In this document: positions 1 to 8,885 of the stretch, piece after piece
Layout: each line of letters opens with the position of its first letter
Position numbering within the stretch: position 1 is the stretch's first letter
NCBI RefSeq assembly: GCF_015354575.1
Contig: NZ_JACAFQ010000011.1
Coordinates: forward strand, 1-38,332
DNA length: 38,332 nucleotides
Reading direction: 5' to 3'
From: Pseudomonas sp. UFMG81
Lineage (GTDB): Bacteria; Pseudomonadota; Gammaproteobacteria; Pseudomonadales; Pseudomonadaceae
Position numbers and translations under genes: made by a program
Notes under the pieces: model-generated
Told to the model about the DNA's origin: nothing
Seen by the model: only the letters and a program-made list of their open reading frames with translations
The model's database searches: none

Positions 1-9
1 GCCCTCAAG

Positions 10-258
10 ATCGAGCGCCGCCCGCGCGGCGCATCGCTGGCAAGCCAGCTCCCACATTTGTTTCGGGCCAGTTACTCCTGGCCTATCTCCACTGTCCGCC
101 TTGTTGGCATGACGCAGTATCGAAGTGGGCGTTGCCGGCCTCTCACAAGGCTTGAGACATGCACCAAGGCGGGCAGCGGTACCCTCACAGACATAATTGG
201 CCCGAAACAAATGTGGGAGCTGGCTTGCCAGCGATGCGCCGCGCGGGCGGCGCTCGAT
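10..258. repeat. Long nested inverted repeat (REP-containing), downstream of hutG
   Basis: Positions 10-70 and 198-258 are perfect reverse complements of each other (61 nt). Each arm contains the P. putida-type repeat core (TGTGGGAGCTGGCTTGCC on the right arm). Inside the loop a second inverted repeat is seen: 93-103 pairs with 165-175, and a short stem pairs 141-145 with 153-157. The whole 249-bp block could fold into one long hairpin. It starts about 60 bp beyond the 3' end of hutG and probably ends the hut transcript. I see no gene in 1-317. The arms are much longer than in the other REP pairs of this window, so it may be a palindromic mobile or duplicated unit rather than a simple REP pair. 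Confidence 0.8.
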
Positions 259-317
259 TTCATAGGCGCCGAAAGGGTCGCGGCGAACACCTGTCAGCCT
301 TGACGCGGTGGAGCGCC

Positions 318-1133
318 CTACCCTCGCCAACCACCCCGGTACCGCTCTTCACCCCAAGCCAGCACCGTCTCCAGCAACCGCCGCAACACCACCTGCGCCG
401 GCCGCGCCAGGTCCTCGCGATAGCCGAACGGCTCCACCTCATTCATATAGGTGCACTGCCCCAGCTCCAGTTGCACCGCATGGACATGGTTGGCCGGATC
501 GCCGTAATGACGGGTGATATGCCCACCCTTGAAGCGCCCATTGAGCACATGGCTGTATGCCGGGAACTCGGCGCAAACACCCTGCAACCGCTCAGCCAGT
601 ACCGGATCGCAACTGGCGCCATTGAAGGTACCCAGGTTGAAATCCGGCAACTTTCCATCAAACAGATGCGGTATTACCGACCGAATCGAGTGCGCATCCC
701 ACAGCAACGCATAGCCAAACTCCTCACGCATCCGCGCCAGCTCGCGACGAATCGTGTCGTGGTACGGCCGCCAGATCTGCTCAAGGTACACGGCCCGCTG
801 CTCAGGGCTGGGCGCCTTGCCTTCCTTGAACAACGGCTCCCCCTCGAACAGCGTCGCCGGATACAACCCGGTGGTCGCCCCGGCATACAGCGGCGTGTCG
901 TCATCCGGCCGGTTCAGGTCGATGACAAACCGCGAGTACTCCGCCGCCACCACGCTGGCCCCCAGCTCACGAGCAAAGTCGTACAACTGCGGAATATGCC
1001 AATCGGTGTCAGGCAGGCTGCGCGCCGCGTCGACCAGGCCATCACGCACGGCGTCGGTCAAGCCAAGCCCGGCATGGGGCATGCTGATCAACAACGGCAG
1101 GCGGCCCTGGTGGAAACTCAATACCTTGTCCAT
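318..1133 (-). CDS. hutG: N-formylglutamate amidohydrolase (formylglutamate deformylase) HutG
   Basis: The product is 271 aa and catalyses the last step of the five-step histidine pathway, N-formylglutamate to glutamate plus formate, in the cytoplasm. The family signatures are visible: an N-terminal ISMPHAGLG segment, then DLNRPDDD, and WDAHSI in the middle, which supply the likely metal and catalytic residues. The start is set at the ATG of MDKVLSF because a GCGAGG Shine-Dalgarno sequence lies just upstream, directly after the hutI stop. A longer in-frame extension into hutI exists but has no support. hutI ends 10 nt upstream, so the two are co-transcribed. This is the last gene of the minus-strand hut operon. 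Confidence 0.95.
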   Translation of the reverse strand: MDKVLSFHQGRLPLLISMPHAGLGLTDAVRDGLVDAARSLPDTDWHIPQLYDFARELGASVVAAEYSRFVIDLNRPDDDTPLYAGATTGLYPATLFEGEPLFKEGKAPSPEQRAVYLEQIWRPYHDTIRRELARMREEFGYALLWDAHSIRSVIPHLFDGKLPDFNLGTFNGASCDPVLAERLQGVCAEFPAYSHVLNGRFKGGHITRHYGDPANHVHAVQLELGQCTYMNEVEPFGYREDLARPAQVVLRRLLETVLAWGEERYRGGWRG

Positions 1134-1143
1134 GTCGCCTCGC

Positions 1144-2349
1144 TCAGTTGGAAATTTCATGGCCCAGGCGCACCACGCGCTTGGGCAGGTCGCCGCCGAG
1201 CCAGTAGCTGAGGTCAGCCGGGCGTTCGATCTGCCAGGCGACGAAGTCGGCCACCTTGCCCACCTCCAGAGAGCCGTGGCTGTCACCCAGGCCCAACGCT
1301 GTCGCGGCATGCACGGTGACGCCGGCCAGCGCTTCTTCCGGGGTCATGCGGAAACAGGTGCAGCCCATGTTCAGCATCAGGCGCAGCGACAGGCCCGGCG
1401 AAGTACCGGGGTTGAGGTCGCTGGCCAGGGCCATCTTCACCCCATGGCGGCGCAGGGCATCCATCGGCGGCAGCTGGGTTTCGCGCAGGAAGTAGAACGC
1501 CCCCGGCAGCAGCACGGCGACGGTGCCGGCTTCGGCCATGGCGATGGCGTCCTCTTCGGTCATGAACTCCAGGTGGTCGGCCGACAGTGCCTGGTAGCGC
1601 GCCGCCAGGCTCGAACCGTGCAGCGACGACAGCTGCTCGGCATGCAGCTTGACCGGCAACCCCAGCTCGCGCGCCTTGATGAATACCCGCTCGACCTGGG
1701 CCGGGGAAAACGCCAGGTGTTCGCAGAAGGCATCCACCGCATCCACCAAACCCTCGGCGGCCAGCGCCGGGAGCATCTCGTCGCAGATATGGGCGATATA
1801 GTCGTCCGCCCTCCCCGCGTACTCCGGCGGCAATGCATGGGCTGCCAGGCAGGTGCTGCGCACGGTCAGCGGCAGCGCCTCGCCCAGGCGCCGGGCCACG
1901 CGCAGCATCTTGCGCTCGCTGGCCAGGTCCAGGCCGTAGCCTGACTTGATCTCCAACGTGGTGACGCCATCGCGCATCAGTGCCTGGACCCGCTGATGGG
2001 CACTGGCGAACAGTTCATCCTCGCTGGCCGCGCGGGTAGCCCGCACGGTGCTGGCGATGCCGCCACCCTGGGCGGCGATCTCGGCGTAGCTCACGCCCTG
2101 CAGGCGCTGCTCGAACTCACCGCTGCGGTTACCGCCGAACACCGCGTGGGTGTGGCAGTCGATCAGGCCAGGGGTGACCCAGGCACCGCCCAGGTCGACG
2201 ATACGGTCGGCCGCCACCGGCGGCACGTCGTCGCGGGGGCCGATCCACTCGATCAGCCCGGCGCTGGTGACGATGGCCGCGTCCTCGATGACCGAGTAGC
2301 GGCCTTGGCTCATGGTCGCCGCGTGGCAGTGCTGCCAGAGGGTTCTCAT
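1144..2349 (-). CDS. hutI: Imidazolonepropionase HutI
   Basis: The product is 401 aa, the normal length for HutI. It hydrolyses 4-imidazolone-5-propionate to N-formimidoyl-L-glutamate. It belongs to the amidohydrolase superfamily: the metal-binding motif [10 protein letters not shown] lies near residue 65-75, followed by the RSGEFEQR substrate loop, KLHAEQLS with a metal histidine, ADHLEFM, and a late ALASDLNPG with the catalytic aspartate. An AAGGAG ribosome-binding site precedes the ATG. The gene sits 18 bp downstream of hutT and 10 bp upstream of hutG, in the same operon. Confidence 0.96.
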   Translation of the reverse strand: MRTLWQHCHAATMSQGRYSVIEDAAIVTSAGLIEWIGPRDDVPPVAADRIVDLGGAWVTPGLIDCHTHAVFGGNRSGEFEQRLQGVSYAEIAAQGGGIASTVRATRAASEDELFASAHQRVQALMRDGVTTLEIKSGYGLDLASERKMLRVARRLGEALPLTVRSTCLAAHALPPEYAGRADDYIAHICDEMLPALAAEGLVDAVDAFCEHLAFSPAQVERVFIKARELGLPVKLHAEQLSSLHGSSLAARYQALSADHLEFMTEEDAIAMAEAGTVAVLLPGAFYFLRETQLPPMDALRRHGVKMALASDLNPGTSPGLSLRLMLNMGCTCFRMTPEEALAGVTVHAATALGLGDSHGSLEVGKVADFVAWQIERPADLSYWLGGDLPKRVVRLGHEISN

Positions 2350-2367
2350 CAGGGTCTCCTTAAGGTT

Positions 2368-3771
2368 TCAGCGGTGCAGCTCGGCGGGCTCACGGGCCGG
2401 CTCGCCATTGCCCGCGCGCGGCTTGCACCACAGCAGGTAGGACGCGACCAGGAACACCACCCAGATGACACCTACGATCAATGCCGCCTGGGTATCCGGG
2501 AAGTAACCCAGCACACCAAAGATGAACAGCATGAAGGCAATGGCCATGGCCGGGCCATAGGGCCAGAACGGCACGGGGAACTTGAGCTGAGCGACCTGCT
2601 CGCGGCTCATGCTGCGACGCATGGCCACCTGGGTGACCAGGATCATCAGCCACACCCACACAGTGGCGAAGGTGGCGATCGAGGCGATCAGCAGGAACAC
2701 GTTTTCCGGGATCAGGTAGTTGAGCAGCACACCAACCAGCAGCGCCGCGCCCATCACCACCACGGTCATCCACGGCACGCCGTGCCTGGACAGCTTGCCG
2801 AAGCCACGTGGCGCCTGGCCGTGCTGGGACAGGCCGTACATCATGCGGCCTGCGCCGAAGATGTCGCTGTTGATCGCCGAAATGGCGGCCGAAATCACCA
2901 CGACGTTGAGCACTGCCGCCGCCGAGCCAATCCCCAGGTTGCTGAAGATCTGCACGAACGGGCTGCCTTGGCTGCCGATCTGCGGCCAGGGGTACAGGCA
3001 CATCAGTACGAACAGGGTCAGCACGTAGAACAGCAGGATGCGCAGCGGCACGGCGTTGATCGCCTTGGGAATCACGCGGTGCGGGTCTTTCGCTTCACCG
3101 GCGGTAACGCCGATGATCTCGATGCCGCCGAAGGCGAACATCACCACGGCGAACGAGGCGATCAGGCCACTGACGCCATTGGGCATGAAGCCGCCATGCT
3201 CGAACAGGTTGCTGACACCGACAGCTTGGCCGCTGCCGACCTGGCTGAAACCGAAGGCCATGATGCCCAGGCCTGCGAGGATCATCGCCACGATGGCGCC
3301 GACCTTGAGCAGCGACAGCCAGAACTCCATCTCGCCGAATACTTTGACGTTGCACAGGTTCAGGCCACCGATCAGGAACACGATGCCCAGCACCCAGATC
3401 CAACGGGCCACTTCGGGGAACCAGAAGCCCATGTAGATCCCGAAGGCGGTCACGTCGGCGATGGCGACGATGACCATCTCGAAGGCGTAGGTCCAACCGA
3501 GGATGAAGCCGGCCATAGGGCCGAGGTAGGTGGTGGCGTAGTGGCCGAAGGAGCCGGACACCGGGTTGTGCACGGCCATCTCGCCGAGGGCGCGCATCAC
3601 CATGAATACCGCGGCGCCACCGATCAGGTAGGCCAGCAGCACGGCCGGGCCGGCCATCTGGATGGCCGAGGCCGAACCGTAGAACAGCCCGGTACCGATT
3701 GCCGAACCGAGCGCCATGAAACGGATATGCCGGGCCGATAGCCCGCGGGTGAGACCTTGAGCTTGTTGCAT
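2368..3771 (-). CDS. hutT: Histidine/amino-acid permease HutT (APC family)
   Basis: The product is 467 aa with about 12 hydrophobic segments, an inner-membrane amino-acid:proton symporter of the APC superfamily (AAT group). The family hallmark [13 protein letters not shown] is at residues 22-34, and [16 protein letters not shown] is the conserved loop after TM6. The start is the ATG preceded by AAGGA. Its place between hutH and hutI makes histidine, or possibly urocanate, the likely substrate. The close relative ProY transports proline, so sequence alone does not prove specificity. It is co-transcribed with hutI and hutG. A REP pair separates it from hutH. Confidence 0.9.
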   Translation of the reverse strand: MQQAQGLTRGLSARHIRFMALGSAIGTGLFYGSASAIQMAGPAVLLAYLIGGAAVFMVMRALGEMAVHNPVSGSFGHYATTYLGPMAGFILGWTYAFEMVIVAIADVTAFGIYMGFWFPEVARWIWVLGIVFLIGGLNLCNVKVFGEMEFWLSLLKVGAIVAMILAGLGIMAFGFSQVGSGQAVGVSNLFEHGGFMPNGVSGLIASFAVVMFAFGGIEIIGVTAGEAKDPHRVIPKAINAVPLRILLFYVLTLFVLMCLYPWPQIGSQGSPFVQIFSNLGIGSAAAVLNVVVISAAISAINSDIFGAGRMMYGLSQHGQAPRGFGKLSRHGVPWMTVVVMGAALLVGVLLNYLIPENVFLLIASIATFATVWVWLMILVTQVAMRRSMSREQVAQLKFPVPFWPYGPAMAIAFMLFIFGVLGYFPDTQAALIVGVIWVVFLVASYLLWCKPRAGNGEPAREPAELHR

Positions 3772-3810
3772 GTCACGTCCTTATTGTTGTTCTGGTCGTG
3801 ATGCCTGGAT

Positions 3811-3904
3811 GGGGTCTGCTGCGCAGCCCAATCGCCGGCAAGCCGGCTCCCACATAAGCGGTTGTGGGAGCCGGCTTGCCGGCGATGGGCCGCAAAGCGG
3901 CCCC
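3811..3904. repeat. REP pair (TGTGGGAGC..GGCTTGCC type) between hutH and hutT
   Basis: Two head-to-head copies of a repeat (GTGGGAGCCGGCTTGCCGGC and its complement) flank a 9-nt loop, followed by a GC-rich stem (GGCCGCAAAGCGGCC). It lies in the 141-bp gap inside the hut operon and may lower or stabilise downstream hutTIG mRNA. Confidence 0.9.
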
Positions 3905-3912
3905 TGAGGGCA

Positions 3913-5445
3913 TTACAGACTTGGCAGGACGCCGGCCGGCAGCAGGCCGGTCAAGGTCCCTTGGGCCAGCAGCGCGGAGGCGGCCTCGATATCCGGCGAG
4001 AAGAAGCGATCGCGGTCATAGTGCGGCACTTCGCGACGCAGCGCCTGGCGCGCCTGCTCAAGCTTGGCGGAGGTCTTCAGCCCCTTGCGCAGGTCCAGGC
4101 CCTGGCAGGCACCCAGCCATTCGATGGCCAGCACGCCGCGGGTGTTCTCGGCCATTTCCCACAAGCGCTTGCCGGCAGCCGGGGCCATCGACACGTGGTC
4201 TTCCTGGTTGGCCGAGGTTGGCAGGCTGTCGACGCTGTGCGGGTGCGACAGCGCCTTGTTCTCGCTGGCCAGCGCGGCAGCAGTGACCTGGGCGATCATG
4301 AAGCCGGAGTTGACCCCACCGTTCTCCACCAGGAACGGCGGCAGCTGGGACATGTGCTTGTCCATCATCAGCGAGATGCGGCGCTCGCTCAGCGAGCCGA
4401 TCTCGGCGATGGCCAGGGCCAGGTTGTCGGCGGCCATGGCCACCGGCTCTGCGTGGAAGTTGCCACCGGAAATCACGTCGCCTTCGGCGGCAAACACCAG
4501 CGGGTTGTCCGACACGGCGTTGGCTTCGATGCCCAGCACCTCGGCGGCCTGGCGGATCTGGGTCAGGCAGGCGCCCATGACCTGGGGTTGGCAACGCAGC
4601 GAGTACGGGTCCTGGACCTTGTCGCAGTTCTTGTGCGACAGCGACACTTCGCTGGAATCGCCCAGCAGGTCGCGGAAGCACGCGGCGGTGTCGATCTGGC
4701 CACGCTGGCCGCGTACTTCATGGATACGGGCGTCGAACGGCGAGCGCGAACCCAGCGCGGCTTCCACGCTCAGGCCACCACAGGCGATGGCCGCAGCGTA
4801 CAGGTCTTCGGCCTGGAACAGGCCACGCAGGGCGTAGGCGGTGGAGGCCTGGGTGCCGTTGAGCAGGGCCAGGCCCTCTTTCGCGGCCAGGGTCAGCGGC
4901 TCCAGGCCGGCAACAGCCAGGGCTTCGGTAGCGGGCAGCCACTGGCCCTTGTAACGGGCCTTGCCTTCGCCCAGCAGCACCAGCGACATGTGCGCCAGCG
5001 GGGCCAGGTCGCCGGAAGCGCCGACCGAACCCTTGAGCGGGATGTGTGGGTAGACCTCGGCGTTGACCAGGCCGATCAGCGCGTCGATGACTTTGCGGCG
5101 AATGCCGGAGAAGCCACGGCTGAGGCTGTTGATCTTCAGCACCATGATCAGGCGCACCAGGGCGTCGTCCAGCGGCGCGCCGATACCGGCGGCGTGGGAC
5201 AGCACCAGCGAGCGCTGCAGGTTTTCCAGGTCGTGGCTGGCGATACGGGTCGAGGCCAGCAGGCCGAAACCGGTGTTGATGCCGTAGGCGGTGCGGTCTT
5301 CGGCGATGATCTGCTCGACGCAGGCGACGCTGGCGTCGATGGCGGGCGCGGCACTGGCATCCAGTTGCAGGCGCACGGGCGCGGCATGGATCGCACGCAG
5401 CTGGGCCAGGGTCAGGGTGCCGGGCTTGAGGGTCAGTTCGGTCAC
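3913..5445 (-). CDS. hutH: Histidine ammonia-lyase HutH
   Basis: The product is 510 aa, the standard length. It removes ammonia from L-histidine to give urocanate, the first committed step. The Ala143-Ser144-Gly145 triad in [11 protein letters not shown] forms the MIO electrophile autocatalytically, and Tyr54 in AYGINTGFG is the conserved active-site tyrosine. The start codon is GTG, preceded by GGAG seven bases upstream. The 85-bp gap to hutU contains a GGGGGCC-TT-GGCCCCC hairpin, but its T-rich flank is on the opposite strand, so it is not a terminator for the hut mRNA. Only one hutH copy is present in this cluster. Confidence 0.97.
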   Translation of the reverse strand: MTELTLKPGTLTLAQLRAIHAAPVRLQLDASAAPAIDASVACVEQIIAEDRTAYGINTGFGLLASTRIASHDLENLQRSLVLSHAAGIGAPLDDALVRLIMVLKINSLSRGFSGIRRKVIDALIGLVNAEVYPHIPLKGSVGASGDLAPLAHMSLVLLGEGKARYKGQWLPATEALAVAGLEPLTLAAKEGLALLNGTQASTAYALRGLFQAEDLYAAAIACGGLSVEAALGSRSPFDARIHEVRGQRGQIDTAACFRDLLGDSSEVSLSHKNCDKVQDPYSLRCQPQVMGACLTQIRQAAEVLGIEANAVSDNPLVFAAEGDVISGGNFHAEPVAMAADNLALAIAEIGSLSERRISLMMDKHMSQLPPFLVENGGVNSGFMIAQVTAAALASENKALSHPHSVDSLPTSANQEDHVSMAPAAGKRLWEMAENTRGVLAIEWLGACQGLDLRKGLKTSAKLEQARQALRREVPHYDRDRFFSPDIEAASALLAQGTLTGLLPAGVLPSL

Positions 5446-5464
5446 TTTGCTACTCCAATCGCAT

Positions 5465-5480
5465 GGGGGCCTTGGCCCCC
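5465..5480. other. Small perfect hairpin in the hutU-hutH gap
   Basis: Positions 5465-5471 and 5474-5480 form a 7-bp perfect G/C stem with a 2-nt centre. In the hut transcript it would sit just upstream of the hutH ribosome-binding site. It could stabilise a processed mRNA end or limit hutH translation. The function is inferred only. Confidence 0.4.
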
Positions 5481-5530
5481 TTCTTGTTGTTCAGTATCAC
5501 CCTTGTGGGGTGCGATCCATAGCGTGGCGA

Positions 5531-7204
5531 TCAGCCAGTGATCATCGGCAGGTCCAGGCCCTGCTCCTTGGCGCAGTCGATGGCGATCTGGTAGCCAGCG
5601 TCGGCGTGGCGCATCACGCCGGTGCCTGGGTCGTTGGTCAGTACGCGGGCGATACGCTCGGCCGCCTCGTCGGTACCGTCGCAGACGATGACCATGCCCG
5701 AGTGCTGGGAGAAGCCCATGCCCACGCCGCCACCGTGGTGCAGCGACACCCAGGTGGCGCCGCCCGCGGTGTTGAGCAGGGCGTTGAGCAGCGGCCAGTC
5801 GGAGACCGCATCAGAGCCGTCGCGCATGGCTTCGGTTTCACGGTTGGGGCTGGACACCGAACCGGAGTCCAGGTGGTCGCGGCCGATGACGACCGGCGCC
5901 GACAGCTCGCCGCTGCGGACCATTTCGTTGAACGCCAGGCCCAGCTTGGCGCGCAGGCCCAGGCCAACCCAGCAGATACGTGCCGGCAGGCCCTGGAAGC
6001 TGATGCGCTCGCGGGCCATGTCCAGCCAGCGGTGCAGGTGGGCGTCGTCGGGGATCAGTTCCTTGACCTTGGCGTCGGTCTTGTAGATGTCTTCGGCGTC
6101 ACCGGACAGCGCAGCCCAGCGGAACGGGCCGACACCGCGGCAGAACAGCGGGCGGATATAGGCCGGGACGAAGCCTGGGAAGTCGAAGGCGTTGGCCACG
6201 CCTTCTTCCTTGGCCATCTGGCGGATGTTGTTGCCGTAGTCGAAGGTCGGGATGCCCTGCTTCTGGAAGTCGAGCATGGCTTGCACGTGCACGGCCATCG
6301 ACTGCTTGGCGGCCTTGACCACGCCCGCCGGGTCGGTCACCGCACGATCGCGGTACTCTTCCCAGGTCCAGCCGGCCGGCAGGTAGCCGTTGAGCGGGTC
6401 GTGGGCGCTGGTCTGGTCGGTGACCATGTCCGGGCGCACGCCACGCTTGACCAACTCTGGCAGGATTTCGGCGGCGTTGCCGTGCAGGGCGATGGAGATG
6501 GCCTTACCTTCGGCGGTGTACTTGGCGATGCGGGCCAGGGCGTCGTCGAGGTCGGTGGCCTGTTCGTCGACGTAGCGGGTCTCAAGGCGGAAATCGATGC
6601 GGCTCTGCTGGCACTCGATGTTCAGCGAGCAGGCGCCGGCAAGCGTTGCGGCCAGTGGCTGGGCACCGCCCATGCCGCCCAGGCCGGCAGTGAGTACCCA
6701 CTTGCCTTTCAGGCTGCCGTTGTAGTGTTGGCGGCCGGCTTCGACGAAGGTTTCGTAGGTGCCCTGGACGATGCCCTGGCTGCCGATGTAGATCCAGCTG
6801 CCGGCGGTCATCTGGCCGTACATCGCCAGGCCCTTGGCATCCAGTTCGTTGAAGTGTTCCCAGTTGGCCCAGTGGGGTACCAGGTTGGAGTTGGCGATCA
6901 GCACGCGCGGGGCGTTGCTGTGGGTCTTGAACACGCCGACCGGCTTGCCCGACTGCACCAGCAGGGTTTCGTCGTCTTCCAGGCGGGTCAGGGTCTCGAC
7001 GATCTTGTCGTAGCACTCCCAGTTGCGCGCGGCACGGCCGATACCGCCGTACACCACCAGTTCTTTCGGGTTCTCGGCGACCTGCGGGTCGAGGTTGTTC
7101 ATCAGCATGCGCAGCGGCGCTTCGGTCAGCCAGCTCTTGGCGGTCAGCGTGTTGCCACGTGGAGCACGGATTTCTACGTCACGGTATTTGTTGTTGTCGG
7201 TCAC
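5531..7204 (-). CDS. hutU: Urocanate hydratase (urocanase) HutU
   Basis: The product is 557 aa from the GTG at 7204. It converts urocanate to imidazolonepropionate with tightly bound NAD+ as an electrophile. It is a near-textbook P. putida urocanase: the NAD-binding glycine cluster [12 protein letters not shown] lies near residue 175, and [14 protein letters not shown] contains the active-site cysteine. I chose the GTG because AGAGGA lies seven bases before it. An ATG seven codons upstream (7225) has no ribosome-binding site and would add an atypical tail. It is the first enzyme gene of the hutU-H-T-I-G unit, with its own promoter region and HutC operator about 70 bp upstream. Confidence 0.96.
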   Translation of the reverse strand: MTDNNKYRDVEIRAPRGNTLTAKSWLTEAPLRMLMNNLDPQVAENPKELVVYGGIGRAARNWECYDKIVETLTRLEDDETLLVQSGKPVGVFKTHSNAPRVLIANSNLVPHWANWEHFNELDAKGLAMYGQMTAGSWIYIGSQGIVQGTYETFVEAGRQHYNGSLKGKWVLTAGLGGMGGAQPLAATLAGACSLNIECQQSRIDFRLETRYVDEQATDLDDALARIAKYTAEGKAISIALHGNAAEILPELVKRGVRPDMVTDQTSAHDPLNGYLPAGWTWEEYRDRAVTDPAGVVKAAKQSMAVHVQAMLDFQKQGIPTFDYGNNIRQMAKEEGVANAFDFPGFVPAYIRPLFCRGVGPFRWAALSGDAEDIYKTDAKVKELIPDDAHLHRWLDMARERISFQGLPARICWVGLGLRAKLGLAFNEMVRSGELSAPVVIGRDHLDSGSVSSPNRETEAMRDGSDAVSDWPLLNALLNTAGGATWVSLHHGGGVGMGFSQHSGMVIVCDGTDEAAERIARVLTNDPGTGVMRHADAGYQIAIDCAKEQGLDLPMITG

Positions 7205-7271
7205 GGGGATGTCCTCTGCGGTCATGCGACGGCGTGTGTTTGTGTCGTGGTGCTATACAAACACATCTTTA

Positions 7272-7285
7272 CTTGTATGTACAAG
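7272..7285. promoter_or_regulatory. HutC operator upstream of hutU
   Basis: CTTGTATGTACAAG is a perfect CTTGTA/TACAAG palindrome with a 2-nt centre, 68 nt upstream of the hutU GTG. It fits the TGTA-N2-TACA operator known for GntR/UTRA HutC repressors, which are released by urocanate. It shares 11 of 14 bases with the hutC-hutF site. Confidence 0.85.
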
Positions 7286-7338
7286 CATGGACAACCAAAT
7301 TAATCAGACCACTCCTCGGAAGATTTCGTAAAACCAAA

Positions 7339-7443
7339 GGGGCCGCTGCGCGACCCTTTCGCGACACAAGGCCGCTCCTACAGGGAATCGCATACCCCTG
7401 TAGGAGCGGCCTTGTGTCGCGAAAGGGCTGCGAAGCAGCCCCC
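7339..7443. repeat. REP pair (CTGTAGGAGCGGCCTTGTG type) between hutD and hutU
   Basis: Two inverted copies of the CCTTTCGCGACACAAGG/GGAGCGGCCTTGTGTCGCG repeat flank a short loop, with GC-rich outer stems ending in GGGGCCGC and GCAGCCCC. It lies downstream of hutD and upstream of the hutU promoter, where it can end the hutCD transcript. Confidence 0.92.
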
Positions 7444-7460
7444 ACTCACAGAACTCGAAT

Positions 7461-8033
7461 TCAGCGCGGCATCAGCTCGATCAGGCAGAACCGCCCCTGC
7501 ACATCCAGCGCCAGCAACCCTTCGTTGCCTTCCAGCCGCAAGCAGTCATACCGGCCCAGCTGCTGGGTCTTCTGCCCCGACAGCCCGACCTCCACATGAT
7601 TGCTCGCCGCAAACAACAACACCGTCGACGCCGAGCTGAACAGCCGGCTGCTGCCATCGAACCACTGCAACCGCGCGCGATACCGCTGCGGTGCATAGAT
7701 CAGGTTGAAGTCGCGAATCGCCCCACCCAGCAGCTTGCATCTGACCTGGCTCTCGCCGCTGAAGGCGAAGGCATCGAACGGCAGCAATGGCCGACTGGCC
7801 TGGCCGTCCACCAGCAGGCGCATGCCGTCACCCTGCAGCACGGTGATGATCCGCTGATAACCGGCAAAGGTGGAAAAGCCGCCGGATTCCTCGATATCGG
7901 CAATCGACAGGCGCCAGCCGAAACCGTCCAGGCCGTCGCCGGCATCGCGGGTGATCTCTTCGGTGAAACCGCCACCGTTCTTCCAGGGCATGCGCGGGTA
8001 ATCCTGCGCACGCAACAGCTGCAACGCACTCAT
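7461..8033 (-). CDS. hutD: HutD family protein (cupin-like)
   Basis: The product is 190 aa, about 20 kDa. Family traits are the N-terminal YPRMPWKNGGGFTEEI segment and the later FSTFAGYQRIITVLQG. HutD proteins adopt a bicupin-like fold and are found in hut operons of Pseudomonas, where they are thought to fine-tune hut expression by binding a pathway intermediate. The precise reaction is unknown. The ATG overlaps the hutC stop by four bases (ATGA), so HutC and HutD are translationally coupled. A REP pair follows, before the hutU promoter. Confidence 0.9.
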   Translation of the reverse strand: MSALQLLRAQDYPRMPWKNGGGFTEEITRDAGDGLDGFGWRLSIADIEESGGFSTFAGYQRIITVLQGDGMRLLVDGQASRPLLPFDAFAFSGESQVRCKLLGGAIRDFNLIYAPQRYRARLQWFDGSSRLFSSASTVLLFAASNHVEVGLSGQKTQQLGRYDCLRLEGNEGLLALDVQGRFCLIELMPR

Positions 8034-8776
8034 TTACTGAATCGTCCTTCCAGGCGATGACGGGAACCGGGGTGGATCAGGCGCGCGGCGGTCACCGGCT
8101 GGCGGCCCGACCAGGTGCGGCGGCGGATCAGCAGGCACGGCTCGCCGCGCTCGATCTGCAACAGCTGGCACTCGTCAGGCTCGGCAAGAATGGCCTCGAC
8201 CACGTGCTCGCCTTCGGTGAGCGGCGCCACCTGCGACAGGTAGGCGTAGGGCGTCTGCCGGGTGAAGTCCTGCTTGAGGTACTCGGGGGCGATGGCGGCG
8301 TTGACGTAGCGGTCTTCGATCTGCACCGGCACGCCGTTCTCGTAGTGCACGATCAGCGAATGGAACACCCGCTGGCCCTCACGCATGTCCAGCGCCAGGG
8401 CACGCTCGGAGCCGGCGGCCTCTTCGGCGAGCTTGATCACCTGGCAGCTGTGCTGGTGGCCACGGCTGGCGATTTCATCGGCGATGTTGTTGACCTCGAA
8501 CAACGCCGAGCGGGTCTTGGGTTCGGCGACGAAGGTGCCGACCCCCTGCATGCGCACCAACAAGCCTTCGGCGGTCAGCTCGCGCAGGGCGCGGTTGATG
8601 GTCATGCGGCTGAAGCCCAGCTCGCTGACCAGCTCGCTCTCCGACGGTACCCGGTGATGCGGCGGCCAGCTGCCGTTTTCGATCTGCTGGGCAATCATCT
8701 GCTTGACCCGGGCATAAAGCGGCGCCGGCCCTTCGCCCATCTGGGCAACCAGCGCGGAGACAGGAGGTGTCGGCAC
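8030..8776 (-). CDS. hutC: Histidine utilization repressor HutC (GntR/UTRA)
   Basis: The product is 248 aa from a GTG start. The N-terminal winged helix (about residues 15-83) contains PSESELVSELGFSRMTINRALRELT, interrupted only by normal family variation. The rest is a UTRA ligand-binding domain, expected to bind urocanate and release DNA. I chose the GTG at 8776 because AAGGA lies nine bases upstream and the result matches the usual HutC length. An ATG at 8869 would place translation across the operator. It is divergent from hutF, and its promoter region contains the operator at 8848-8861, so autorepression is likely. Confidence 0.95.
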   Translation of the reverse strand: MPTPPVSALVAQMGEGPAPLYARVKQMIAQQIENGSWPPHHRVPSESELVSELGFSRMTINRALRELTAEGLLVRMQGVGTFVAEPKTRSALFEVNNIADEIASRGHQHSCQVIKLAEEAAGSERALALDMREGQRVFHSLIVHYENGVPVQIEDRYVNAAIAPEYLKQDFTRQTPYAYLSQVAPLTEGEHVVEAILAEPDECQLLQIERGEPCLLIRRRTWSGRQPVTAARLIHPGSRHRLEGRFSK

Positions 8777-8822
8777 GGCGTGGAATCCTTGTACGGTTGG
8801 AGTGAACGGTAGCTTGCCGGAG

Positions 8823-8851
8823 TTTACCCGGCAGGCAAACGGCTGTATATG
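8823..8851 (+). promoter_or_regulatory. Candidate sigma-70 promoter of hutF
   Basis: TTTACC (8823-8828) and TATATG (8846-8851) are separated by 17 nt and lie 35 nt upstream of the hutF ATG. Each matches the consensus at about four of six positions. The -10 overlaps the HutC operator, as expected for a repressed promoter. Confidence 0.45.
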
Positions 8852-8861
8852 TATATACAAG
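8848..8861. promoter_or_regulatory. HutC operator between hutC and hutF
   Basis: Read on the minus strand this is CTTGTATATACATA: one complete CTTGTA half-site, a 2-nt centre, and a degenerate TACATA half-site. It is flanked by more TGTATA/TATACA sequence (8844-8859), giving a longer AT-rich palindrome. Its position allows control of both divergent genes. Confidence 0.75.
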
Positions 8862-8885
8862 TTAAACAATAACAGGATTTCACCG

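Noticed and set aside
159..1211. A 350-codon plus-strand frame opposite hutG
   Set aside because: Antisense to a well-recognised enzyme and extending into the inverted repeat; Gln/Arg/His-rich without any domain.
1996..3741. A 581-codon open frame on the plus strand, opposite hutT
   Set aside because: The translated product is rich in His, Gln, Asp and Gly with no domain, and the opposite strand encodes a clear 12-TM permease. It is an antisense shadow of GC-rich codon use.
5465..5480. Terminator between hutU and hutH
   Set aside because: The T-rich flank is on the strand opposite to hut transcription, so it cannot act as an intrinsic terminator for the operon.
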